NCBI RefSeq assembly: GCF_017811815.1
Contig: NZ_JADKZI010000003.1
Coordinates: 1 to 64,000 of the forward strand
DNA length: 64,000 bases
Direction: 5' to 3'
Origin: Flavonifractor sp. AGMB03687
GTDB taxonomy: Bacteria > Bacillota > Clostridia > Oscillospirales > Oscillospiraceae
This document shows positions 1 to 7,178 of this stretch, one piece after another. The first letter of the stretch is position 1. Each line of letters starts with the position of its first letter. Made by a program: the position numbers and the translations under genes. The notes below the pieces were generated by a model. The model did not search any database, was not told the origin of the DNA, and saw only the letters and a program-made list of their open reading frames with translations.

Positions 1-120
1 AAATTAAATCAAGAGCCTTCTTTCAAGCTTTGCTTGTCAGAAGGACTTCTCGTCCTTTCTGGTGCTTCGTGTTTCTTTCACGTTGTTTAATTTACAAGGT
101 ACACGCTCCGTTCAGCCGAT
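1..120 (-). promoter_or_regulatory. Probable rRNA operon leader running off the left edge
   Basis: Read leftward, this stretch follows three tandem promoters and has no convincing ORF. It holds two small hairpins (arms 41-46 with 52-57, and 24-28 with 32-36) followed by GGCTCTTGA at 17-9. That resembles the boxB-then-boxA order of an rRNA antitermination leader (boxA consensus TGCTCTTTAA, from established knowledge). The adjacent rnmV encodes the 5S rRNA maturase. The rRNA genes themselves would lie outside the window, so this is an inference. Confidence 0.5.
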
Positions 121-137
121 CGGCTGACGTGCTATTT

Positions 138-166
138 ATTTTAGCACTTCCGGATTCGTTTGTCAA
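138..166 (-). promoter_or_regulatory. Promoter P3 of tandem set
   Basis: TTGACA at 166-161, exactly 17 bp, then TAAAAT at 143-138, reading leftward. It is nearly a consensus sigma-A promoter and is the closest of three to the window edge. Confidence 0.75.
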
Positions 167-261
167 GAACTTTTTTCAAGTTTTTTCAGAGCTTTTTAGC
201 TCCAATCCCTTGATTTCAGTCCTTTTTAAACTCGTTCAGGCCTCTCGGCTCGAACTCGTTT

Positions 262-290
262 ATTTTATCACGCACACTCGCGATTGTCAA
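262..290 (-). promoter_or_regulatory. Promoter P2 of tandem set
   Basis: TTGACA at 290-285, 17 bp, then TAAAAT at 267-262, reading leftward. The hexamers and spacing are the same as in P3, 124 bp away. Confidence 0.75.
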
Positions 291-389
291 GCACTTTTTT
301 CTAATCTTTTTCGTGAGGCCGTCCGGCGTTCCGCTCGGTTTCTCCCGTTTTTGATCAGATTTTCATGCCCTCTCGCAAGGCGCTCAGAT

Positions 390-418
390 AGGATACCACT
401 CTAACCCCCACTTGTCAA
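390..418 (-). promoter_or_regulatory. Promoter P1 of tandem set
   Basis: TTGACA at 418-413, 17 bp, then TATCCT at 395-390, reading leftward. It lies directly behind the rnmV stop codon, 128 bp from P2. The -10 is weaker than those of P2 and P3. Confidence 0.65.
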
Positions 419-427
419 CATCTTTTT

Positions 428-1048
428 TCATTTTCCGCCGTCTTTTTTCTCAGACGTCAGATTCTGGACCGCGTCGGCCAGTTCCTCATAGGAAAACAGG
501 GCGTTCAGAACCTCCAGCATGGCATTGGGCGACAGATGTTTGGGCAGCTTCAACTGCTCCATCAGCATCTGTCTACGGTCAGCCGCTCCCATACCGCCAG
601 ACAGTCCCAGCACCATCAGGTCTGCCTTGGTGATCGGCCGCCCCTGCCGTACCGGCGGAGCATTTTCATCCAGGAAGGTGGCTCCTGCCCGGCGGAGCGC
701 CTGCTCCAGGATCTGAGGACGCATACCCTCCACACCCAGCTTACCCTCTTTCCCCGGAGTACGCTTCCGCCGTTCCTTCCCCAGGATATCGGGCACATAG
801 GCGTGCTTTACCTGTTCCGGCGGAATGCTTCCCTTGAGGAAATTGCGGATGACAAAGCCCGCTCCGTCCGGATCGGTAAGGATAATGAGGCCCCGCTCCG
901 CCGCCAGACGGCGGAACAGGGCCAGTTTTTCACTGTTTTTAAAGACGCCAAAACCGGCAGTCTCTACAATAATGGTATCTACCATCTGAGAGAGGGTATT
1001 TTTATCGTACCGCCCCTCCACTACAATTGCCTCTTTGATCCGCAGCAT
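428..1048 (-). CDS. rnmV: Ribonuclease M5, 5S rRNA maturase
   Basis: 206 residues, the usual size of RNase M5. The N-terminal Toprim domain shows the catalytic glutamate in VEGRYDK (about residues 10-16) and the metal-binding DPDGAG motif (about 59-64). These act in double-strand cleavage of the 5S rRNA precursor. The C-terminal half (from about residue 120) matches the extension that follows Toprim in this family. The start is preceded by GGAG ten bases upstream. It is the last gene of the comEC-holA operon, two bases after the small membrane protein gene. Its position beside a probable rRNA operon suits its job. Confidence 0.9.
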   Translation of the reverse strand: MLRIKEAIVVEGRYDKNTLSQMVDTIIVETAGFGVFKNSEKLALFRRLAAERGLIILTDPDGAGFVIRNFLKGSIPPEQVKHAYVPDILGKERRKRTPGKEGKLGVEGMRPQILEQALRRAGATFLDENAPPVRQGRPITKADLMVLGLSGGMGAADRRQMLMEQLKLPKHLSPNAMLEVLNALFSYEELADAVQNLTSEKKDGGK

Positions 1049-1050
1049 AC

Positions 1051-1485
1051 TCAGCTCCAGTGCAAGCAGGCGTAGCCGGCGTACCAGCCGTCACCCAGGT
1101 TCTCGGTGTAGAGCACGCCAGGGCGGGCAGTGCCGTGCCAGGGCTGATGATAGACGTCCAGCCGGTCCAGAGGCTGATTGGACAGCCAGACCCGGGCCTG
1201 CCCATTGTACAGGCACACCGTCAGAGCACCCTCCTCCAACCGGACGGACTCCACCTCCAGCCCCTCCATGGGCTCTCCGCTGAGCGCATTGGTGGCCAGC
1301 TCATCGTTCTCCGCCGCCTTGCGCAGAGCCTGCAGCTCATCCCGCCGCACAGCCAGCATCCGCAGCAGCTGCTCCCGGATGGTTTCCACCTGATTCTTTC
1401 TGCGACTGGCAGTCAGATACCAGCCCACCGCACCGGCGGTTGCCGCCACAGCCATTCCAACGATCGTACGCTTTTTCATTGCCAT
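1051..1485 (-). CDS. Small membrane-anchored protein of unknown function
   Basis: 144 residues, not recognised. The N-terminus (MAMKKRTIVGMAVAATAGAV) is a positively charged start followed by one membrane segment of about 17 residues. A basic stretch and a likely coiled coil rich in Arg, Glu and Leu follow at about 30-60, with a soluble C-terminal domain rich in Trp and Tyr. The ATG overlaps the holA stop codon as TGATG, with AAAGGAG just upstream, so translation is coupled to holA. In Bacillus the gene after holA is rpsT (S20). That gene is absent here and this protein takes its place. Confidence 0.7.
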   Translation of the reverse strand: MAMKKRTIVGMAVAATAGAVGWYLTASRRKNQVETIREQLLRMLAVRRDELQALRKAAENDELATNALSGEPMEGLEVESVRLEEGALTVCLYNGQARVWLSNQPLDRLDVYHQPWHGTARPGVLYTENLGDGWYAGYACLHWS

Positions 1486-2522
1486 CAGGCTCCTTTCTTC
1501 ACGGCCAGCTCCATCAGCAGGCCAGTCAACAGTTCTTCTCCATCGGCTCCGGTGGACTTCATCGCCAGATCGGTCTCACCGCAGCGGATCACCGCTTTGC
1601 GGCACCAGGCCAGCGAAAACCGGCGAGCCGACTGCATGAGCCGCTCCGCCGGATAGGCGGAACGCATGCCCCACAGCTCCATCAGATAGCGGCTGCCCTT
1701 CCGATTTTCAATGGCCAGCCGGGCCGTATAAAGCTGCCGCAGCTGCTTGCCCAGAACGGCCAGCAGCTTGATGGGGGCCTCCTGCATGTGGTACAGATCC
1801 CCCAGCACGGAGGCCGCCTTGTCAAAGTCGCCGGAGGAAATGGCGTCCGTCATCTGGAACACCACCGCGTCCAGCTGCGGAGTGGCCACCGCGTCAATGT
1901 CTTCCCGGGTCACCCGACGGTGGGATGCATAGGCCCCGATCTTCCCAATCTCCGAGATCAGGGTATTCATTAAATCTCCGCACAGGAAGATCAGGTATTT
2001 GGCGTCCTCACTGCCGATGTCGTGATCCATGGCCCTGAAGCGGCGGGCGATCCAGTCCACCAGGTCCCCCTGCTCCTGCCGGTTGAAGGGGACCACGCTG
2101 CCCTTCTCTTTGATCACACCTGCCAGTTTGGTACGGGCATCCGACTTATATTCAATGAGGTCATAGACAAAGACCAGGCAAACATAGTCCGGCAGATCCT
2201 TCAGCAGAGCGGTCAGTCCGTCCTTGTCTCCTTTAAACAGATCGTAGTCATTGACCACGATGAGGGTGCGCTGGCTCATCATGGGCAGACAGTCCACCGT
2301 CTGGGACAAGGTCTTCAGATCAAACTCTTTGCCGTTGATGGTATGGTAGTTGAAGGCCTCCATCCCCGGCGGCAGCAGCTTTTTCTTCATCTCACCCAGA
2401 TAGTAGTCCCGCAGGTAGGCCTCCTCTCCGTGGAAGATGTAGAGGCTGCCCAGCGTGCCGCTTTTCAGATCCTGTTTTAGTTTCTGATAGGCGGCGGTAT
2501 CCGGTTTTCCCTTTGGCGGCAT
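1485..2522 (-). CDS. holA: DNA polymerase III subunit delta
   Basis: 345 residues, typical of HolA (YqeN). Delta is the clamp-loader subunit that opens the beta sliding clamp. The N-terminal region contains YIFHGEEAYLRDYYLGEMKK (about 28-47), the characteristic start of the delta AAA-like domain. VVNDYDLFKGDKDGL follows at the Walker-B-like position, and a helical C-terminal collar domain ends the protein. AAGGAG precedes the ATG by six bases. It lies 12 bp behind comEC, the conserved comEC-holA order of Bacillota. Confidence 0.9.
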   Translation of the reverse strand: MPPKGKPDTAAYQKLKQDLKSGTLGSLYIFHGEEAYLRDYYLGEMKKKLLPPGMEAFNYHTINGKEFDLKTLSQTVDCLPMMSQRTLIVVNDYDLFKGDKDGLTALLKDLPDYVCLVFVYDLIEYKSDARTKLAGVIKEKGSVVPFNRQEQGDLVDWIARRFRAMDHDIGSEDAKYLIFLCGDLMNTLISEIGKIGAYASHRRVTREDIDAVATPQLDAVVFQMTDAISSGDFDKAASVLGDLYHMQEAPIKLLAVLGKQLRQLYTARLAIENRKGSRYLMELWGMRSAYPAERLMQSARRFSLAWCRKAVIRCGETDLAMKSTGADGEELLTGLLMELAVKKGA

Positions 2523-2534
2523 GATATCTTCTCC

Positions 2535-4835
2535 TTATTCGGCAGTAATGGTAACGGTCCCCGACCAGTCGGTGCGGTAAATATCGCACCCGTACCGAGC
2601 TAACCGGCCTAGAGTCTCCTCCGCCGGGTGACCGTAGGTATTATATCCAACAGAAATGACAGCCAACTCCGGCTGGATGGCCTGGAGCAGCTCCTCCGAA
2701 GCAGCATATCGGGAGCCGTGGTGGCCCACCACCAGCAGCTCCGTGTCCGGTAGATTACCGTACTTGACCAGCCTGCCCTCCACGGTGGTATCCATATCTC
2801 CTGTCACCAGGAAATCAAAGTCCCCGGCGCTGCCCAGCACCGACAGCCCTTCCTCGTTGCTGTCGCCGCTGCCCAGAGGGGGATAGATGGTCAGCTCCAC
2901 CTCTCCCAACTGAGCCGTGGCGCCGTCGGTGACCAGCAAGGTCTCCACACCGGCAGCCTGAGCCGCCTTCTGGATCTCCGCCCGCAGGGCGCTGTCCGGC
3001 TCCACGTCCGGCAGAACCAGCAGACCTACATCCATCCGCTCCAGCAGTTGGGGAATCCCGGCGGCATGATCGTCATGGTAGTGGGTCAGGATCACCAGAT
3101 CGATGTGGCTCAGGCCCATGGACTGAAAGTGATCCGCAGCCGTATTCCCGGCATCGTAACCGCCGCAGTCGATGAGGGCAGTCTGTCCCTTGGAGTAGAG
3201 CGCCACGCTGAGCCCCTGCCCCACATCCAGCACCGAGACGGTAAGGCTTCCGCCGGTCAGGGCAGCGGTCTGGAGGATCAGGGCCCCACACAAAGTAGAG
3301 GTGCTGAGGCAAACCGGTACCACTACCCTTCCTTTTGGTCCCCGCCACAGCACCCACAGAGCGATGAGTCCATAGGTCAGCGCCATGCACAGGATGAGAT
3401 AGATAGAGTGGACAGACACCGACGCAAAGGGCAGGCCAGCCAGAGCGGCACTCACCCATTGCAGGTACCATACAGGCAGCGCCGCCACCCAGGCCAGAAG
3501 CCCGGCCAAGGCAGGCAGAAATACACCCAGCACCGCGACCGCCAGACCGCCCAGGAAGGCCAGCGATACCGCCCACAGCGCCAGCAGATTGGCAAGGGGT
3601 GATATAAGGGAGATGCTGTCAAAATAGAGGGTCATCAGGGGCGTGGTGAATACAATGGCGCCCAGAGTGGTGGCCACACTGTCGATCACCACCCGAGCCG
3701 TCCGGCAGCCCAGCTTGATCCAGAAGCTCTTGGGCTTGCGGGGCAGCTTCCGCCCCCACTTCTCACACAGTGGGCCAGTAAAGAGGAAAATACCCGCCAC
3801 AGCGGCAAAGGACAGCTGAAGGGATACGCTGGCCGCGGCATATGGGTTAACCACCAACAGCACCATCAGCACCGTACTGAGGGCGGTGGGCGGATCGTTC
3901 TCCCGGTCGGCCAGAGGCGCAATGAGCAGCATGGCCTGCATAAAGGCAGCCCGCTGCACCGATGGTGTATTACCCGCCACGGCAGCGAAAAAGAAGAGCA
4001 GGCAGATGCCCACCACCGCCGACAGCCGTCTCCGGCGGCCCAGCAGCGTGGTAATCAGTCCCGCCAGGAAGGAGACATGAAGGCCGGAGACGGCGATCAC
4101 ATGGGCCAGCCCCGACCGCCGGAGGGCACTGTAGACCCCATCCGGCAGTTGGGTTTTGTCTCCGGTAATAAGGGCAGTAACCAAGGGCGCGGCGCTGTCC
4201 CGAAAGGCCCGGGCAACACTGTCCTTTAAAACTCTGCTCACCATGGCGGGCCAGTATTTCACAGGCACCCGTTCCGGCCGCTCCACGGTCCACTCCTCAC
4301 AGCTGCCCATGAGAAGAATCCCTTTGGCGTAATAGTAGTCGGTCTCCTCCCCCGCCATGGTGTCCGCCATACGGAAGGAGGCCGTTATCGTCAGCCGGTC
4401 GCCGGGACGGAGGTCGTCCGCCCCTTCCCCACTGAGATAAAGCAGTGTTTTGACCGTGCCGCCCTTCTCTGTCCAAATCTCTGCCAACACGGAAGTGCTG
4501 TAGTGGTTCTCCTGAGGCCAGTCAGCCACCACAGCCTCCACCTGGGTCTCTGTGTCTGCCAGCTGGAGGGCAGGGGCTCGCACGATTCCGCTGTATGCCC
4601 CTGTCCAGCACAGTCCGGCCGCCAGGCCGAAGCAGACCAACAGCATCCGCAGGCGGGCCTTTCCCCGCAGCAGCAGCCCGGTCAGGGCCGCTAGGGCGCA
4701 AACGGCCCCGGCCGGCACCAGAATTTGCTCCGGCAGCAGATAGACTGCCAGAAAAACCGCCAGGGAAAAGGCGGCGGCAAACCAGGCCAGCTTACGCATA
4801 GGGCATCCCAGCCAGGCAGCGGATGGACGGAACAT
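2535..4835 (-). CDS. comEC: DNA uptake channel ComEC/Rec2
   Basis: 766 residues with three expected parts: an N-terminal membrane and OB-fold region (residues 1-200), the polytopic Competence domain (about 220-500) containing the signature HVIAVSGLHVSF, and a C-terminal metallo-beta-lactamase domain with LTHYHDDHAAGIP (about residue 580) and VVGHHGSRYA near the end. ComEC forms the inner-membrane pore for single-stranded DNA during transformation, and the lactamase domain is thought to degrade the other strand. AAGGTG lies ten bases before this ATG; an in-frame ATG at 4799 is possible. No other late competence genes are seen in the window. Confidence 0.92.
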   Translation of the reverse strand: MFRPSAAWLGCPMRKLAWFAAAFSLAVFLAVYLLPEQILVPAGAVCALAALTGLLLRGKARLRMLLVCFGLAAGLCWTGAYSGIVRAPALQLADTETQVEAVVADWPQENHYSTSVLAEIWTEKGGTVKTLLYLSGEGADDLRPGDRLTITASFRMADTMAGEETDYYYAKGILLMGSCEEWTVERPERVPVKYWPAMVSRVLKDSVARAFRDSAAPLVTALITGDKTQLPDGVYSALRRSGLAHVIAVSGLHVSFLAGLITTLLGRRRRLSAVVGICLLFFFAAVAGNTPSVQRAAFMQAMLLIAPLADRENDPPTALSTVLMVLLVVNPYAAASVSLQLSFAAVAGIFLFTGPLCEKWGRKLPRKPKSFWIKLGCRTARVVIDSVATTLGAIVFTTPLMTLYFDSISLISPLANLLALWAVSLAFLGGLAVAVLGVFLPALAGLLAWVAALPVWYLQWVSAALAGLPFASVSVHSIYLILCMALTYGLIALWVLWRGPKGRVVVPVCLSTSTLCGALILQTAALTGGSLTVSVLDVGQGLSVALYSKGQTALIDCGGYDAGNTAADHFQSMGLSHIDLVILTHYHDDHAAGIPQLLERMDVGLLVLPDVEPDSALRAEIQKAAQAAGVETLLVTDGATAQLGEVELTIYPPLGSGDSNEEGLSVLGSAGDFDFLVTGDMDTTVEGRLVKYGNLPDTELLVVGHHGSRYAASEELLQAIQPELAVISVGYNTYGHPAEETLGRLARYGCDIYRTDWSGTVTITAE

Positions 4836-4855
4836 ACATGGTCATCACCTTTTTT

Positions 4856-4884
4856 ATGATACCAAACTGAGCCATACAGCGCAA
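4856..4884 (-). promoter_or_regulatory. Promoter of the comEC-holA-rnmV operon
   Basis: TTGCGC at 4884-4879, 17 bp, then TATCAT at 4861-4856, about 20 bp before the comEC start. It lies just past the terminator of the EamA gene. Confidence 0.6.
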
Positions 4885-4907
4885 GACAGGACTCCATGCA
4901 CGGCCGC

Positions 4908-4949
4908 AAAAAATAGAGAACAGCCCCCGCCCATCCGGGCAGGGGCTGT
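4908..4949 (-). terminator. Terminator of the EamA transporter gene
   Basis: Stem with arms 4920-4932 and 4937-4949 (CAGCCCC paired with GGGGCTG, one mismatch), loop of four. It is followed leftward by a run of six U at 4913-4908. Confidence 0.8.
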
Positions 4950-4964
4950 GGTTTGGTTGAAGTC

Positions 4965-5864
4965 TTATTTCTTCCGCAGGAAGGAAAACTTGGTCTCGGA
5001 GCAGATCACGCCCAGGAAGATGAGGCCAAAGCCCACCAGCATCAGAGCGGTAGGCTGCTCGCTGGCAAAGATCATGGAGAAGAGCACGCCGAAGGGGGCT
5101 TCCAGAGAGAGCAGCACAGCGGCGGTGGAGGGGGCGGTATATTTTTGGCCGATATTCTGGAAAAGCAGGGCGCCGCAGGAGGCGAAAACCACCAGATAGG
5201 CCAGACCGAAGATCAGATCTCCGGTAAATACCTCAGGGGAAACCGTGGTCTGGGTCACCAGCACGCCGATCCAGGAGAAAATAGCAAAGCTGGCAAACTG
5301 GAGGGTGGTCAGGATAAAGATATCCCGCCCCTCGGAGAACTTGGACACCGCCACGATGTGGGCGGCAAAGAAGAAACCACCGATGAGGGTGAGCACGTCG
5401 CCCATGTTGAAAGCGGAGGCGTTCTTGCCGGTGGCCGACACCAGGCCGATGCCGATGATACACAGCAGGGCGGCAATGACGTTGAACTTGTCCGGCCGGC
5501 GCTTGGCCACGATCCAGTACAGGAAGGGCACGATGACGCAGTAGACCGCGGTGAGGAAGGCGTTCTTGCCGGGGGTGGTCTGCTCCAGGCCGTAGGTCTG
5601 GAATGCGTAGGCCACAAACAGGCAGAAGCCCATTACGGTGCCGCCGATGAGATAGTGGCGGTCCAGTACCTTCCACCGTTTGATGAAGACGATGGCCAGC
5701 ACCAGGGCCGCGAAGCTGAACCGGATGGCCAGCAGCCAGAAGGTTGGCAGCACATCCACGCTGTTCTTCATCACCACGAAGGAGCTGCCCCAGATGATGG
5801 TGGCGAGGATGATCAGCGGGGTCGCGAACTTGGCCAGGACACTGTTTTCTTTGGTTTGGCTCAT
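4965..5864 (-). CDS. EamA/DMT-family transporter
   Basis: 299 residues with about ten hydrophobic segments arranged as two EamA repeats (about residues 12-145 and 155-295). The first repeat has the typical IWGSSFVVMKN motif. These are inner-membrane drug/metabolite exporters; the substrate cannot be read from sequence. AAGGAGAGG sits six bases before the ATG. The gene has its own terminator and is divergent from the glycosylase gene, with only 63 bp between the start codons. Confidence 0.85.
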   Translation of the reverse strand: MSQTKENSVLAKFATPLIILATIIWGSSFVVMKNSVDVLPTFWLLAIRFSFAALVLAIVFIKRWKVLDRHYLIGGTVMGFCLFVAYAFQTYGLEQTTPGKNAFLTAVYCVIVPFLYWIVAKRRPDKFNVIAALLCIIGIGLVSATGKNASAFNMGDVLTLIGGFFFAAHIVAVSKFSEGRDIFILTTLQFASFAIFSWIGVLVTQTTVSPEVFTGDLIFGLAYLVVFASCGALLFQNIGQKYTAPSTAAVLLSLEAPFGVLFSMIFASEQPTALMLVGFGLIFLGVICSETKFSFLRKK

Positions 5865-5866
5865 GG

Positions 5867-5895
5867 TTGTACCTCTCCTTTACCTATGGTAAAAT
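5867..5895 (+). promoter_or_regulatory. Promoter of the glycosylase-HAD pair
   Basis: TTGTAC at 5867-5872, 17 bp, then TAAAAT at 5890-5895, preceded by TGG (extended -10). The -35 overlaps the ribosome binding region of the divergent EamA gene. Confidence 0.6.
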
Positions 5896-5927
5896 GTGAT
5901 TTGATCCCGACAAAGGGGGGTATCCTT

Positions 5928-6512
5928 ATGAAAAAGCTGGAACGGCAATTCTTTGACCGGGACACCCTGGAGGTGGCCCGGGACCTGCTGGGAAAATATC
6001 TGGTGCGCATGTGGCAGGGGCAGGCGCTGGTGGGGCGCATCACCGAGACTGAGGCCTACATCGGCCGGTGCGACAAGGCCTGTCACGCCTACGGCTACCG
6101 GCGTACCGCCCGGACCGAGACGCTGTTTGCCCCGCCGGGCACCGCCTATATCTACCTGATCTACGGGATGTACCACTGTCTCAACTTCGTCACCGAGGCG
6201 GAAGGGGAACCTGCCGCCGTGCTGCTGCGGGGCTTGGAGCCGGTGGATGGGTTGGTCCCCATGAGCCTCAACCGGTTCGGCAAGACGCCCGGGGAGCTTA
6301 CCCCCTATCAAAAGAAACATTTTCTGGACGGCCCCGGCAAGGTGTGCAAGGCGCTGGCCCTCACCCGCGCCCAGAACGGGCTGGACCTGTGCGGGGAGGA
6401 GCTCTTCCTCTGTGACGGCGGCGAAGCGCCGCCAACCTTCCACACCGGTCCCCGGGTGGGCATTGACTACGCCCAGGAGGCCGTCCACTTCCCCTGGAGG
6501 TTTTATGTATGA
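5928..6512 (+). CDS. 3-methyladenine DNA glycosylase, AAG/Mpg family
   Basis: 194 residues, normal for the bacterial alkyladenine glycosylase family. It removes alkylated purines to start base excision repair. Visible family motifs are LARDLLGKYLV-like near residue 18, the catalytic ETEAYIG (about 40-46), the Tyr-rich DNA-intercalating YIYLIYGMYHCLN (about 76-88) and GPGKVCKAL (about 128). The start at 5928 is chosen because AAAGGGGGG lies just upstream and the family N-terminus begins here; the frame stays open further upstream by chance. Its stop overlaps the HAD start as ATGA. Confidence 0.9.
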   Translation: MKKLERQFFDRDTLEVARDLLGKYLVRMWQGQALVGRITETEAYIGRCDKACHAYGYRRTARTETLFAPPGTAYIYLIYGMYHCLNFVTEAEGEPAAVLLRGLEPVDGLVPMSLNRFGKTPGELTPYQKKHFLDGPGKVCKALALTRAQNGLDLCGEELFLCDGGEAPPTFHTGPRVGIDYAQEAVHFPWRFYV

Positions 6513-7141
6513 TTCTGTTTGACTTTGACGGTACCCTGGTGGACTCCAACGGCGTGTGGGAGGTGGTGGACAACACCTTTCTGGCCCGCCGGGGTCTGAC
6601 GCCCACTCAGGAGTACAGCGAGACGGTGGGGCACTCCATCTTCCCCCTGGCCGCCCAGTTCACCATTGATTACTACCATCTGGACATGGAGCCCCAGGCC
6701 ATCATGGACGAGTGGACCCAGCTGGGCCGGGAGGCCTATCTGTCCCAGGTCCCCGCCAAGCCGGGAGCACTGGCTTTTCTGGAGCAGTGCCGGCAGCAGA
6801 GGCAGACCATGGTCCTGCTCACCGCCTGCGTGCCCGAGTTCTGCCGGGCCGCCCTGAAGCGGCTGCACATGGAGGAATACTTCTCCAAGCTCATCTTCGT
6901 CCAGGAGCTGGGTATGCTGAAAAAGGACCCGGCCACCTTCGCCCACGTGCTGAAGGAGCTGGGGGCCACTCCTGAGGAAAGCACCCTGTACGAGGACTCC
7001 CCCGGCGCCTGCGCCGCCGCCAAGGAGGCGGGACTCACCGTGGTAGGGGTGTACGACCCCTTCTACGCCCGGTTCGAGGACGAATTAAAGGGACTGTGCC
7101 ACCAATACATTTACAGTTTTACGGAATTGCTCCAGCCATAG
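6509..7141 (+). CDS. HAD-superfamily phosphatase
   Basis: 210 residues with all four HAD motifs: DFDGTLVDS (residues 4-12, nucleophile and acid Asp), LLTACV (about 102-107), the lysine in LKKDPATF (about 137) and YEDSPGACAAAKEAG (about 158-172). The helical cap between motifs I and II marks subfamily I. It hydrolyses a small phosphorylated metabolite, probably of the phosphoglycolate or sugar-phosphate type; the substrate is not evident. Its ATG overlaps the glycosylase stop, so the two are translationally coupled. Confidence 0.85.
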   Translation: MILFDFDGTLVDSNGVWEVVDNTFLARRGLTPTQEYSETVGHSIFPLAAQFTIDYYHLDMEPQAIMDEWTQLGREAYLSQVPAKPGALAFLEQCRQQRQTMVLLTACVPEFCRAALKRLHMEEYFSKLIFVQELGMLKKDPATFAHVLKELGATPEESTLYEDSPGACAAAKEAGLTVVGVYDPFYARFEDELKGLCHQYIYSFTELLQP

Positions 7142-7148
7142 CATCTCT

Positions 7149-7178
7149 CCGGGCCGCCTTTCGGCGGCCCGGTTTTCT
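7149..7178 (+). terminator. Terminator after the HAD gene
   Basis: Perfect 10-bp GC stem, arms 7149-7158 and 7163-7172 (CCGGGCCGCC and its complement), loop TTTC, followed by TTTTCTT. It abuts the stop codon of the convergent pcrA gene. Confidence 0.9.

Noticed and set aside
30-404. Rightward open frame of 124 codons at the left edge
   Set aside because: It has no ribosome binding site, lies over three leftward promoters and a structured leader, and has the Phe/Leu/Ser/Arg composition of non-coding sequence.
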